This document shows positions 38,552-47,505 of a stretch of 64,000 nucleotides of DNA, one piece after another. A program made the translations under genes and the position numbers. Numbering within the stretch: position 1 is the stretch's first letter; every line of letters begins with the position of its first letter. Source of the DNA: Microbacteriaceae bacterium. GTDB taxonomy: Bacteria > Actinomycetota > Actinomycetes > Actinomycetales > Microbacteriaceae. The stretch is taken from NCBI GenBank assembly GCA_004297935.1, contig SCRE01000008.1, positions 124,001 through 188,000 on the forward strand, written 5' to 3'. The notes beneath the pieces were generated by a model. That model was given only the letters and a program-made list of their open reading frames with translations, was not told where the DNA came from and searched no databases.

Positions 38552-39331
38552 TCAGACGTGCACGCCCAGCCGACCGGCGATCGCGGCGCGAGCGGCCGCC
38601 GCGTAGTCGTCGACCTCGCGAACGGCATCCGGCAGGAGCGAGACGGCGTCGGCCCAGACCGCACCGTCACCGCGCAGCAGGAGTGCCGCACGCAACAGCT
38701 CGTCGGCGAGCCACGGGTTCATCGGCAGGACCGGACCGTGCAGCTGGGTGCCGATGGCCGACCCGAGGCGGATACCCTCCGACCGCTGTTCGAGGGGAGC
38801 CTGCGGGGTGTTGCCTCCGCCGGCGATCACGCCGCCCAGAGGTGCGGCGTCGTCTTCGAGGCTCGTGAGCGCGGCATGGTTCTCGAAGCCGGCCAGCGTG
38901 CCGCCGTCCGTGCGCACCAGGATCTCTCCCACGGTCCGCCGTGACGACAACACGGCGCGCGACGGGAACACGCCGGCTCCCGGCATCCGCTCGCCATCCG
39001 GTGTCATCAGCTCCCGGCCGAGCAGCTGCCAGCCACCGGCGATCGCGAGGAGCGGCACCCCCGCGTCGACGGCATCCCGAATCGACGCCGCAATGCGCAG
39101 CAGGTCGCCGTGCACGGCGCGCTGCTGGGACAGCGGCCCGCTGCCGATGTGGAGCAGATCGATCTGTTCCGGCAACTCGGCGCCGATCCGATGGTCGTGG
39201 ACGCCCACGGCGATGCCACGCCACCGTGCCCGCGCGACGAGCGCCGTGACGTTGCCGATGTCGCCGTTGATCCCGAGTTCGTTCGGGTACAGGTTGACGA
39301 TGCTCAGCGTCGCTGAGCGCTGTGCCATCAC
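38552..39331 (-). CDS. GatD-like glutamine amidotransferase homologue lacking the catalytic cysteine
   Basis: 259-aa class I amidotransferase fold of the CobB/GatD type (NLYPNELGINGDIGNVTAL at the N-terminus, GFENHA, GTQLHGPVLPMNP). The nucleophile elbow, normally ICGGYQ in GatD, reads IAGGWQLLG near residue 97: the cysteine codon is GCC, alanine. The glutamine-site loop GGGxDREQ is also changed (HIGSGPLSQQ), while the histidine in LHGP remains. It should be unable to hydrolyse glutamine. It follows the murT-like gene with a GTGA overlap. It could be a structural or regulatory partner of that ligase. Confidence 0.88.
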   Translation of the reverse strand: MMAQRSATLSIVNLYPNELGINGDIGNVTALVARARWRGIAVGVHDHRIGAELPEQIDLLHIGSGPLSQQRAVHGDLLRIAASIRDAVDAGVPLLAIAGGWQLLGRELMTPDGERMPGAGVFPSRAVLSSRRTVGEILVRTDGGTLAGFENHAALTSLEDDAAPLGGVIAGGGNTPQAPLEQRSEGIRLGSAIGTQLHGPVLPMNPWLADELLRAALLLRGDGAVWADAVSLLPDAVREVDDYAAAARAAIAGRLGVHV

Positions 39332-40602
39332 TGCCCGCCCTCGAGATCCAAGAAGCCGAGCTGTTTGCGGATCAGCATCATCTGCTCGTAATTGACGATC
39401 ATCGTCTTGATCCCCGTCTCAGGGCGGGGAAGCGCCAGAAACGCGGCGACGGCGTCGTTCAACCGGGGAAGCACGACGCCGATCGGGATACCGCTGTAAC
39501 CGAGCCGCGTCGCCAACTGCCACGCCTTCGTCCCGCTGATGACGTCCACACGATCGAGTGACCCGAAGTCGATGTCATAGATCCAGGACGGATCGGGGGT
39601 GCCCTCATCGACCGCCATCAACACCTGCGGCGGTGCGCCGTCCAACGAATCCAGGTTGAGTTGCAGGCTCGGCGGATTCTTCATCATGATGATCTCGATG
39701 TCCTCGCCGTTCACCGTGAGGGTCTCGCCTCGGCCGTATACGGTGTGCAGGCCGGCCATCGCCCGGGTTGCTGCGACCGGCGAGAAGCGCTCGCCCAGCA
39801 GCTCGACCGCGGTGGTGAGCGCACCGGCTGCGTCCACGGCGTAGTGCAGGCCGCGCGCCGGAAGCGTGAACTCGATGGGTGCGCCATCGATGACGATCGT
39901 CGCCTCGCGGCCGTCGACACGGGCCACGCGCACACGAGCATCGGGAAGGGCCACCGCCTGACCGGATGGCGCAACATCCGCGACAGTGGCGAGTCCGTGC
40001 GGCGATTGCTCGATCAGCTCGGCTGCGACGGCGAACGACGACGTCCTGCGCCCGGCTGTGTGGCAGTCCGCGGCGATCCGGCGCAGGTTGTCATCGTCGG
40101 CGTTGACCACGACCAGTTTCCGGGCCGAAGCGGCCATCGTGCGCAACATGCCAACCACACGGGACGGTTCGAAGAAACGATTCAACTGATCGATCTGCAC
40201 GTTCAGCAGCAGGACGACGTTCGGTTTCAGACGCTCGGCCAGGGCGACGCCGTATGCCTCATCGACCTCGATCACCCCGACATCGCCGCGCACGTAACCG
40301 TCGAGCGGAACCGACGCCAGCATCGCCGAGGCGATCCCCTGCGGAAGGTTGCCGCCGGACGGGTTCGTGAACACGTTCAGCCCGCTGCCTCGCAGCATCG
40401 CGGTGAGCATGTTGGTGGTCGTCGATTTGCCGTTGGAACCGGAGACGAAAACCAGTCCGAGCGGAAGTCTGCTGACGGCGCGCTCCAGAAAGTGCGGTGC
40501 AACGGCGAGGACGATGCGGCCGGGGACGGCGGATCCGCCCCCCCGCAACCGCAACGCCCAGCGCGCCGCGCGGCCCAGCAGGACCGCGACGCGATAGCGC
40601 AC
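39328..40602 (-). CDS. MurT-like Mur ligase family protein without the zinc ribbon
   Basis: 424-aa Mur ligase-fold protein. The P-loop is VSGSNGKSTTTNML near residue 55; EVDEAYG and VVVNADDDN follow in the ATPase core, and the C-terminal DUF1727 domain has PSWIYDIDFGSL. In S. aureus, MurT activates the D-Glu alpha-carboxyl of lipid II so that GatD-derived ammonia can amidate it. Known MurT proteins have a four-cysteine ribbon in the middle domain. Here residues 160-240 have one cysteine only, so the ribbon is absent. It starts at GTG 4 bp after the sigma factor stop and overlaps gatD. With a cysteine-free GatD, the incoming nucleophile may be something other than ammonia. Confidence 0.87.
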   Translation of the reverse strand: MRYRVAVLLGRAARWALRLRGGGSAVPGRIVLAVAPHFLERAVSRLPLGLVFVSGSNGKSTTTNMLTAMLRGSGLNVFTNPSGGNLPQGIASAMLASVPLDGYVRGDVGVIEVDEAYGVALAERLKPNVVLLLNVQIDQLNRFFEPSRVVGMLRTMAASARKLVVVNADDDNLRRIAADCHTAGRRTSSFAVAAELIEQSPHGLATVADVAPSGQAVALPDARVRVARVDGREATIVIDGAPIEFTLPARGLHYAVDAAGALTTAVELLGERFSPVAATRAMAGLHTVYGRGETLTVNGEDIEIIMMKNPPSLQLNLDSLDGAPPQVLMAVDEGTPDPSWIYDIDFGSLDRVDVISGTKAWQLATRLGYSGIPIGVVLPRLNDAVAAFLALPRPETGIKTMIVNYEQMMLIRKQLGFLDLEGGQ

Positions 40603-40606
40603 CGGG

Positions 40607-41854
<1,248 letters not shown>

Positions 41855-41945
41855 GGATACACCTTTCACACCGCGCGCCTGTGGTGCAGGCGGCATCACT
41901 CGCGGCTCAGGTTGTGTTGTGGACATGCCGAGTTGTGGGCGCACT

Positions 41946-41976
41946 GCGTTTTTGGACACTACGGCGTTTTTGGACA
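41946..41976 (-). repeat. Two 13-bp direct repeats in the sigma factor upstream region
   Basis: TGTCCAAAAACGC occurs twice on the sigma-gene strand with an 18-bp period, about 90-120 bp before the start codon. They could be a paired regulator or sigma binding site or a simple duplication. Confidence 0.5.
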
Positions 41977-42101
41977 TTACTAGGACCCATGTCAAGTCCG
42001 GGTGTCGTGCTCGCTGAAAGGCTTCCACCGAGCGACCGGGAATGAACGGGTCCAAGAATCAATTATTGCATGCTTTCGCTTGACCGGACGCCAGCGAGCC
42101 G

Positions 42102-43430
42102 CTACCGTCGGCCCCGCCATGCCTCGTTCAATGCAACCCAGAGCGGGGCCACTTCTATTCCCTCGTCCGCCGTAAGCTTGCGCCTGGTCTTCCGTCGCGC
42201 GGCGACCAGAAACCCGACACCGATGCCGATCACCACGTATTGCACGGCGAACGCCCAGCGGAACGCGCTCAGCGTATACAGGGATGCTGCGGCAGAACTC
42301 GATTGACCTCCGATGCGATTCAGCAGGTCGAGGATGACTCCGATCACGAACACCATCACGAAGCTGGCGAGAAATCCGCCGACGTTGACGATCCCGTTCG
42401 CTGAGCCGAGGTTGTGCAGCGGATTGAAGGTGCGCGCGAAATCGAAGCCGATGAGCGAACCGGGCCCGCCGGCTCCGACCACGATGAGCAGTGCGACGAT
42501 GAGCCACAGCGGCGGCGCGCCGGGCCACAACAGCACGGCGGTCCAGGCGATTCCCATCGCCGCGATGATGCCGAGCACGATGTTGCTGCGGCGCAGCGGA
42601 TGCCTCGCCGTCAGGATCCCAAGGATCGGCCCGGATACCATGCCGGAGACCACGATCACGATCAGCAGCGTCGATGCGAGGGTCGGACTGTATCCGAGGG
42701 CGAACACCATGAACGGATATCCCCACATGAGGGTGAACACGGTGCCGGACGATTGCGTCGTGAAGTGCGACCAGAAGCCGAGCTGGGTACCGGGCCGGCG
42801 CAGGCTGATCGCCAGCTGGCGCATCGACTGCCGCCACGACGCCGGTCGCGGGCCTTCTTGCGAATCCTTCGGTCGGTCTGCGACGAAGGCGACAATACCG
42901 AGTCCGGCGATCACGGACAGTGACGCGGCGCTCAGAAACGCGGTCGTCCATCCCGACTGATGCAGGATGATCGCGAACGGTATCGCTGAGAGAACCTGAC
43001 CGAGTTGACCGAAATTGCCGACCCACTGCGACAACTGAGGAATGATGCGACCACGGAACCACGAGCTGACCAGGCGGATGAGCGAGATGAAGATCGTCGC
43101 ATCGCCGGCGCCGACGAGGATCCGGCCGAGAACCGCCACCGCGATCGTAGGCGCCAGCGCGACAGTGACCTGCCCGATGATCATCAGCAGCGTGCCCGCC
43201 GCCATCAGCCACCGTGAACCGACCCGGTCGATCAGGACACCGACCGGCACCTGCATGGCCGCGTACACGATGATCTGCACGACCGCCAACGTCGACAACA
43301 CTGCAGCACTGGTATGGAAGCGGTCGGCGGCAGCGACTCCTGCCACGCCGATCGACGTGCGCTGCATCACCGCGACCAGGTAGGCGAAAACGCCCGCGCC
43401 GAAGACGATCCAGGCGCGGCGGGTGTTCAC
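42102..43430 (-). CDS. Major facilitator superfamily transporter
   Basis: 442-aa protein with about twelve hydrophobic helices and the MFS loop motif between helices 2 and 3 (GVLIDRVGSRWLMAAG). Between the halves is a basic loop (RPKDSQEGPRPASWRQ). Similar to actinobacterial permeases of unknown substrate. The GTG start gives VNTRRAWIVFGAG. No linked metabolic gene suggests a substrate. Confidence 0.9.
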   Translation of the reverse strand: MNTRRAWIVFGAGVFAYLVAVMQRTSIGVAGVAAADRFHTSAAVLSTLAVVQIIVYAAMQVPVGVLIDRVGSRWLMAAGTLLMIIGQVTVALAPTIAVAVLGRILVGAGDATIFISLIRLVSSWFRGRIIPQLSQWVGNFGQLGQVLSAIPFAIILHQSGWTTAFLSAASLSVIAGLGIVAFVADRPKDSQEGPRPASWRQSMRQLAISLRRPGTQLGFWSHFTTQSSGTVFTLMWGYPFMVFALGYSPTLASTLLIVIVVSGMVSGPILGILTARHPLRRSNIVLGIIAAMGIAWTAVLLWPGAPPLWLIVALLIVVGAGGPGSLIGFDFARTFNPLHNLGSANGIVNVGGFLASFVMVFVIGVILDLLNRIGGQSSSAAASLYTLSAFRWAFAVQYVVIGIGVGFLVAARRKTRRKLTADEGIEVAPLWVALNEAWRGRR

Positions 43431-43485
43431 AGCGCCAGGCTACCGGGGTCGGGCAGGCGACCGGCCGCGGTCGGAACGAGAGACG

Positions 43486-44415
43486 TCAACGATCGGCGCG
43501 GGGGTCGTCGTCGCCGTGACGGCGGAACGCGAGGAAGTTCTCCAACTCTGCCGCGATCTCGTCGGCCGACGGCAACACGCCATCCTCGTGCATGAGCGGT
43601 GAGCGCAACGGGCTGTCCTGCATATAGGTGTCGTGTCGTTCCTCGAGTGCCCCCACGAGTCGTCCGAGTTCGGCGTTGCCCGCGACCTGTTGATCGATGT
43701 TCGCAACGAAGTCCCGGTCCTCTTGGCGCAGGCGGTCAGTCGGGAAGATCAGTCCGGTCGCAGCACTGATGCTCTCCAGTGCGGTGATCGCCGCGGCAGG
43801 ATATTCGGTGTCGGCCAGATAGTGCGGTATCAGCAGAACGAATCCGACCGTGGGATGCCCGGACGACTGCAAACGGTATTCGATCAGATGCATCGCGGTC
43901 GCCGGAGCCTGTGTGTTCGGGCGCCACACCGACATGGCCTCGATGAGTTCCGTGCGCGTCCCGCTGACGGTGACCTTGATCGGGCGAGTGTGCGGCACCG
44001 GCATCGGTATCGCGTGCACCCACGTGGTGGTCGCCACCTGCAACTGGTCGATGATGCCCAACACGGCGGCGCTGAACTGCTCCCAGCGGAAGTCCGGCTC
44101 GTATCCGGTCAGCAGGAGAAACGGTTGGTGCATCTCGTCGTAAGCGAGGTACAGCTTCAACGAGGCAGGTTGGTAGTCCGACAGGTGATCCTGGTCGAAC
44201 GAGATCGTGGGCCGGCGTGCTCGATAGTCGAGCAGCAGGTCACTGTCGAACTCGGCGACGTCGACATATTCGAGTGTGCTGAGCAGGTAGCCGCCCAGCT
44301 GCGAGACGGCGCCGCCGGCGTCCGCGAATCCGGTCAGGCCGGCAACCAGGTGCAGCCCTCGCGGCACGGCGCTGAGTGCCGCGTCCCATTGGTAAAGCTC
44401 GCCCGGATCCCTCAT
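43486..44415 (-). CDS. PAC2 family (proteasome assembly chaperone-like) protein
   Basis: 309-aa protein with the PAC2 fold: LVAGLTGFADAGGAVSQLGGYLL near the N-terminus, FLLLTGYEPDFRWEQF, and GFVLLIPHYLADTEYPAAAITALESI. Related to eukaryotic proteasome assembly chaperones and archaeal PbaB; the bacterial role is unclear. Leaderless geometry: TACAGT ends 6 nt before the ATG. Divergent from lpdA. Confidence 0.87.
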   Translation of the reverse strand: MRDPGELYQWDAALSAVPRGLHLVAGLTGFADAGGAVSQLGGYLLSTLEYVDVAEFDSDLLLDYRARRPTISFDQDHLSDYQPASLKLYLAYDEMHQPFLLLTGYEPDFRWEQFSAAVLGIIDQLQVATTTWVHAIPMPVPHTRPIKVTVSGTRTELIEAMSVWRPNTQAPATAMHLIEYRLQSSGHPTVGFVLLIPHYLADTEYPAAAITALESISAATGLIFPTDRLRQEDRDFVANIDQQVAGNAELGRLVGALEERHDTYMQDSPLRSPLMHEDGVLPSADEIAAELENFLAFRRHGDDDPRADR

Positions 44416-44421
44416 AGTTCA

Positions 44422-44427
44422 ACTGTA
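44422..44427 (-). promoter_or_regulatory. -10 element for the PAC2 gene
   Basis: TACAGT on the minus strand, 6 nt before the ATG at 44415. No ribosome binding site is visible between them. Confidence 0.5.
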
Positions 44428-44636
44428 ATAGCGACACCGTCGTGATCCGGCTGCTGCGGCACGCCATGAGCGAACAGGGCTGTCCCCGGTGTCGCGGGAC
44501 GTGGGCGCGCCGATGCGGAATTCACATCGGTAGTAAGGTCGTTACGGCAGGAAAAGCCTGTCGGATTGCGGCGCCCGAGCGCACCAGCCTGGGTCTATAC
44601 CGCATCGCACGACCCTGATGCGCGAGGAGTGACTGG

Positions 44637-46010
44637 GTGTCTGAGCAGAACTTTGACATTGTGGTGCTCGGCGGCGGAAGTGGGGGCTACGCGGCGGCAC
44701 TGCGCGCCAGCGAGCTCGGCTTCTCCGTGGGCCTGATCGAGAAAGACAAGGTCGGCGGAACCTGTCTGCACCGAGGCTGCATACCGACGAAGGCGCTGCT
44801 GCATGCCGCCGAGGTTGCAGATGTCTCGCGGGAATCCGCGAAATTCGGCGTCACGACCACCTTCGACGGCATTGACGTCGCCGGGGTGACGGCGTATCGC
44901 GAGGGCATCGTGTCCAAGAAGTACAAGGGACTGCAAGGCCTGATCAAGGGCCGCAAGATCGTCACGATCGAGGGTGAGGGCCGTCTGACTTCCCCGACCA
45001 CGGTTCAGGTTGGCGATGACGTCATCACCGGCAAATACGTCGTGCTCGCGAGCGGTTCGTATTCGCGTTCGCTTCCGGGGCTCGAGCTCGGCGGTCGCGT
45101 CATCACGAGCGAGCAGGCGCTTGAGCTCGATTTCGTGCCGAAGAAGGTCGCGGTGCTCGGCGGCGGGGTCATCGGCGTTGAATTCGCCAGCGTCTGGAAG
45201 TCGTTCGGTGCCGAGGTCGTCATCATCGAAGCGCTGCCGCACCTGGTGCCCAACGAGGATGAGACGATCAGCAAGTCGCTCGAGCGTGCGTTCCGTCGCC
45301 GCAACATCGACTTCCGGCTCGGCATGCCCTTCGCCGGCGTCACCCAGAACGATGACGGCGTCGTCGTCACTCTCGAGAACGGCGACACCGTGGACGCGGA
45401 GCTGCTGCTCGTGGCTGTCGGACGCGGGCCGTCGACAGCCGGCCTCGGCTACGAAGAGGTCGGCATCACGATGGATCGCGGATTCGTCATCACCAACGAA
45501 CGTCTGGCCACGAACATCCCCGGCGTCTACGCGGTCGGCGACATCGTCCCGGGGCTACAGTTGGCACACCGCGGATTCCAGCAGGGCATCTTCGTCGCCG
45601 AGGAGATCGCCGGACTGAATCCGATCGTGATCGACGACCTCAACATCCCCAAGGTGACGTATTGCGACCCGGAGGTCGCCTCCGTCGGCCTCTCCGAGGC
45701 GAAGGCCGCAGCACAGTATGGTGCCGACAAGATCACCAGCTATGACTACAGCCTCGCCGGCAACGGCAAGAGCGAGATCATCGGCACGACGGGAACGGTC
45801 AAGGTGGTGCGCGTCAACGACGGGCCAGTCGTCGGCGTGCACATGATCGGTGCTCGCGTGGGCGAGCTGATCGGCGAGGCCCAGTTGGTCGTGAATTGGG
45901 AGGCCTACCCGGAGGACATCGCGCCGCTCGTTCACGCCCACCCCACCCAGAACGAGTCGCTCGGTGAAGCGTTCCTGTATCTTGCGGGCAAGCCGCTGCA
46001 CACGCTCTAG
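44637..46010 (+). CDS. lpdA: Dihydrolipoyl dehydrogenase (E3)
   Basis: 457-aa flavoprotein disulfide reductase. The FAD-binding motif is VLGGGSGGYAAALRASELG, the redox disulfide is GGTCLHRGCIPTK, the NAD-binding motif is VLGGGVIGVEFASVW, and the C-terminal active-site histidine is in HAHPTQNESLGEA. It reoxidises lipoyl groups of 2-oxoacid dehydrogenase complexes. The start is GTG with AGGAG about 9 nt upstream. The E2 gene follows 72 bp downstream. Confidence 0.96.
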   Translation: MSEQNFDIVVLGGGSGGYAAALRASELGFSVGLIEKDKVGGTCLHRGCIPTKALLHAAEVADVSRESAKFGVTTTFDGIDVAGVTAYREGIVSKKYKGLQGLIKGRKIVTIEGEGRLTSPTTVQVGDDVITGKYVVLASGSYSRSLPGLELGGRVITSEQALELDFVPKKVAVLGGGVIGVEFASVWKSFGAEVVIIEALPHLVPNEDETISKSLERAFRRRNIDFRLGMPFAGVTQNDDGVVVTLENGDTVDAELLLVAVGRGPSTAGLGYEEVGITMDRGFVITNERLATNIPGVYAVGDIVPGLQLAHRGFQQGIFVAEEIAGLNPIVIDDLNIPKVTYCDPEVASVGLSEAKAAAQYGADKITSYDYSLAGNGKSEIIGTTGTVKVVRVNDGPVVGVHMIGARVGELIGEAQLVVNWEAYPEDIAPLVHAHPTQNESLGEAFLYLAGKPLHTL

Positions 46011-46082
46011 TGGCACCCGGTTGTACCGGGCAACTGCAATAAGCTACTCACCAGGCATACAGGTTGTGAAGGAGACAGACTC

Positions 46083-47465
46083 ATGAGCGAATCCGTCAGC
46101 CTCCCGGCACTCGGCGAGAGTGTCACGGAAGGCACGGTCACCCGCTGGTTGAAGAACGTTGGCGACCACGTGGAGGTGGATGAGCCTCTCCTCGAGGTGT
46201 CGACGGACAAGGTCGACACCGAGATCCCGTCACCGATCTCCGGTGTGATCGAGGCGATCCTCGTTCAGGAGGACGAGACGGTCGAGGTCGGCACTGCGCT
46301 GGTCACCATCGGGACCGGCATGCCCTCAGCGGCAACGCCTGCCTCAGCGCCGGTCGCCGAGGCACCCGCCGCAGAAGCGCCGACAACCGGAGAGCCGGTC
46401 GCCGTGCCGGAGCCTGCTGGCGTGCAGTCTGTCACAGCGCAGTCGGCCCCTGCCGAGCCGGCTACTGCGGAGTCGTTCTCCCTGCCGCCGGCACCGGTCG
46501 CGCCGGCACAGGTGCCCCCGCAGCCGGCAGTTCCTGCCGCGGCGGTGAGCACCGGACCGTCACACGCCGCTTCCGGTTATGTGACCCCCATCGTGCGCAA
46601 GCTGGCGAACGAGCAGGGTGTGGATCTGGCGACCGTCACCGGGACAGGCGTCGGGGGTCGCATCCGCAAGCAGGACATCGTCAACACGGCCGCTCCGGCG
46701 GCACCCGTCATCGCTCCAACGGCTGCTGCACCCGTTGTCACGGTGTCGCCGTTGCGCGGTACGACGCAGCCCATGTCGCGGCTGCGCAAGGTCGTCGCCG
46801 AACGTGCCGTGATCTCCATGCAGAGCTCGGCTCAGCTGACGTCCGTGGTCGAGGTGGACGTCACGGTGGTCGCCGCACTCCGCGACCGTGTCAAGGACGC
46901 CTTCCTGGCCGCGACCGGCACCAAGCTGTCCTTTCTGCCGTTCTTCACTCTTGCCGCAGCCGAGGCGTTGAGAAGCTACCCGGTGATCAACGCGACGATC
47001 GAGGGAGATACGATCGTCTACCCCGATCACGAGAACATCGCGATCGCCGTCGACACCGATCGCGGGCTCCTCACGCCGGTGGTTCGGGACGCCGGCGATC
47101 TGGACATCGCGGGCCTGTCACGCCAGATCGCCGATCTCGCCACGCGCACGAGAGACAACCGGCTCAAGCCTGACGAGCTGGCGGGCGGCACCTTCACCGT
47201 CACCAACACCGGGTCTCGCGGCGCCCTGTTCGACACCCCCCTGGTGTTCCTTCCGCAGGTGGCGATCCTGGGCACCGGTGTCGTCACAAAACGGCCGACC
47301 ATCGTGTCGGCAGACGGCACGGATGCCATCGCGATCCGTTCCACCGTGTACCTCGCGCTGTCCTACGATCACCGCGTCGTCGACGGCGCGGATGCCGCCC
47401 GTTTCCTCGTCGCGGTCAAGGACCGGCTCGAGCAGGGCGCGTTCGAGGCGAATCTCGGAATCTGA
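46083..47465 (+). CDS. sucB: Dihydrolipoamide acyltransferase (E2), probably succinyltransferase
   Basis: 460-aa E2. Residues 1-80 form a lipoyl domain with the modified lysine in EVSTDKVDTEIPSP, followed by a long Ala/Pro/Thr linker. The E3-binding domain (YVTPIVRKLANEQGVDL) starts near residue 160, and the catalytic domain ends with SYDHRVVDGADAARFL. GAAGGAG lies 8 nt before the ATG. It pairs with lpdA. Whether it serves 2-oxoglutarate or another 2-oxoacid dehydrogenase cannot be fixed from the sequence alone. Confidence 0.92.
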   Translation: MSESVSLPALGESVTEGTVTRWLKNVGDHVEVDEPLLEVSTDKVDTEIPSPISGVIEAILVQEDETVEVGTALVTIGTGMPSAATPASAPVAEAPAAEAPTTGEPVAVPEPAGVQSVTAQSAPAEPATAESFSLPPAPVAPAQVPPQPAVPAAAVSTGPSHAASGYVTPIVRKLANEQGVDLATVTGTGVGGRIRKQDIVNTAAPAAPVIAPTAAAPVVTVSPLRGTTQPMSRLRKVVAERAVISMQSSAQLTSVVEVDVTVVAALRDRVKDAFLAATGTKLSFLPFFTLAAAEALRSYPVINATIEGDTIVYPDHENIAIAVDTDRGLLTPVVRDAGDLDIAGLSRQIADLATRTRDNRLKPDELAGGTFTVTNTGSRGALFDTPLVFLPQVAILGTGVVTKRPTIVSADGTDAIAIRSTVYLALSYDHRVVDGADAARFLVAVKDRLEQGAFEANLGI

Positions 47466-47467
47466 GC

Positions 47468-47505
47468 CAGTTCTCGAAGATCTGGGTCAGTTCTCGAAGA
47501 TCTGG
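47468..47505. repeat. 20-bp tandem duplication at the convergent gene ends
   Basis: CAGTTCTCGAAGATCTGG occurs twice with a 20-bp period between the sucB stop and the pseudokinase stop. The inner copy encodes the last residues and stop of the pseudokinase; the other is non-coding. Confidence 0.8.
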
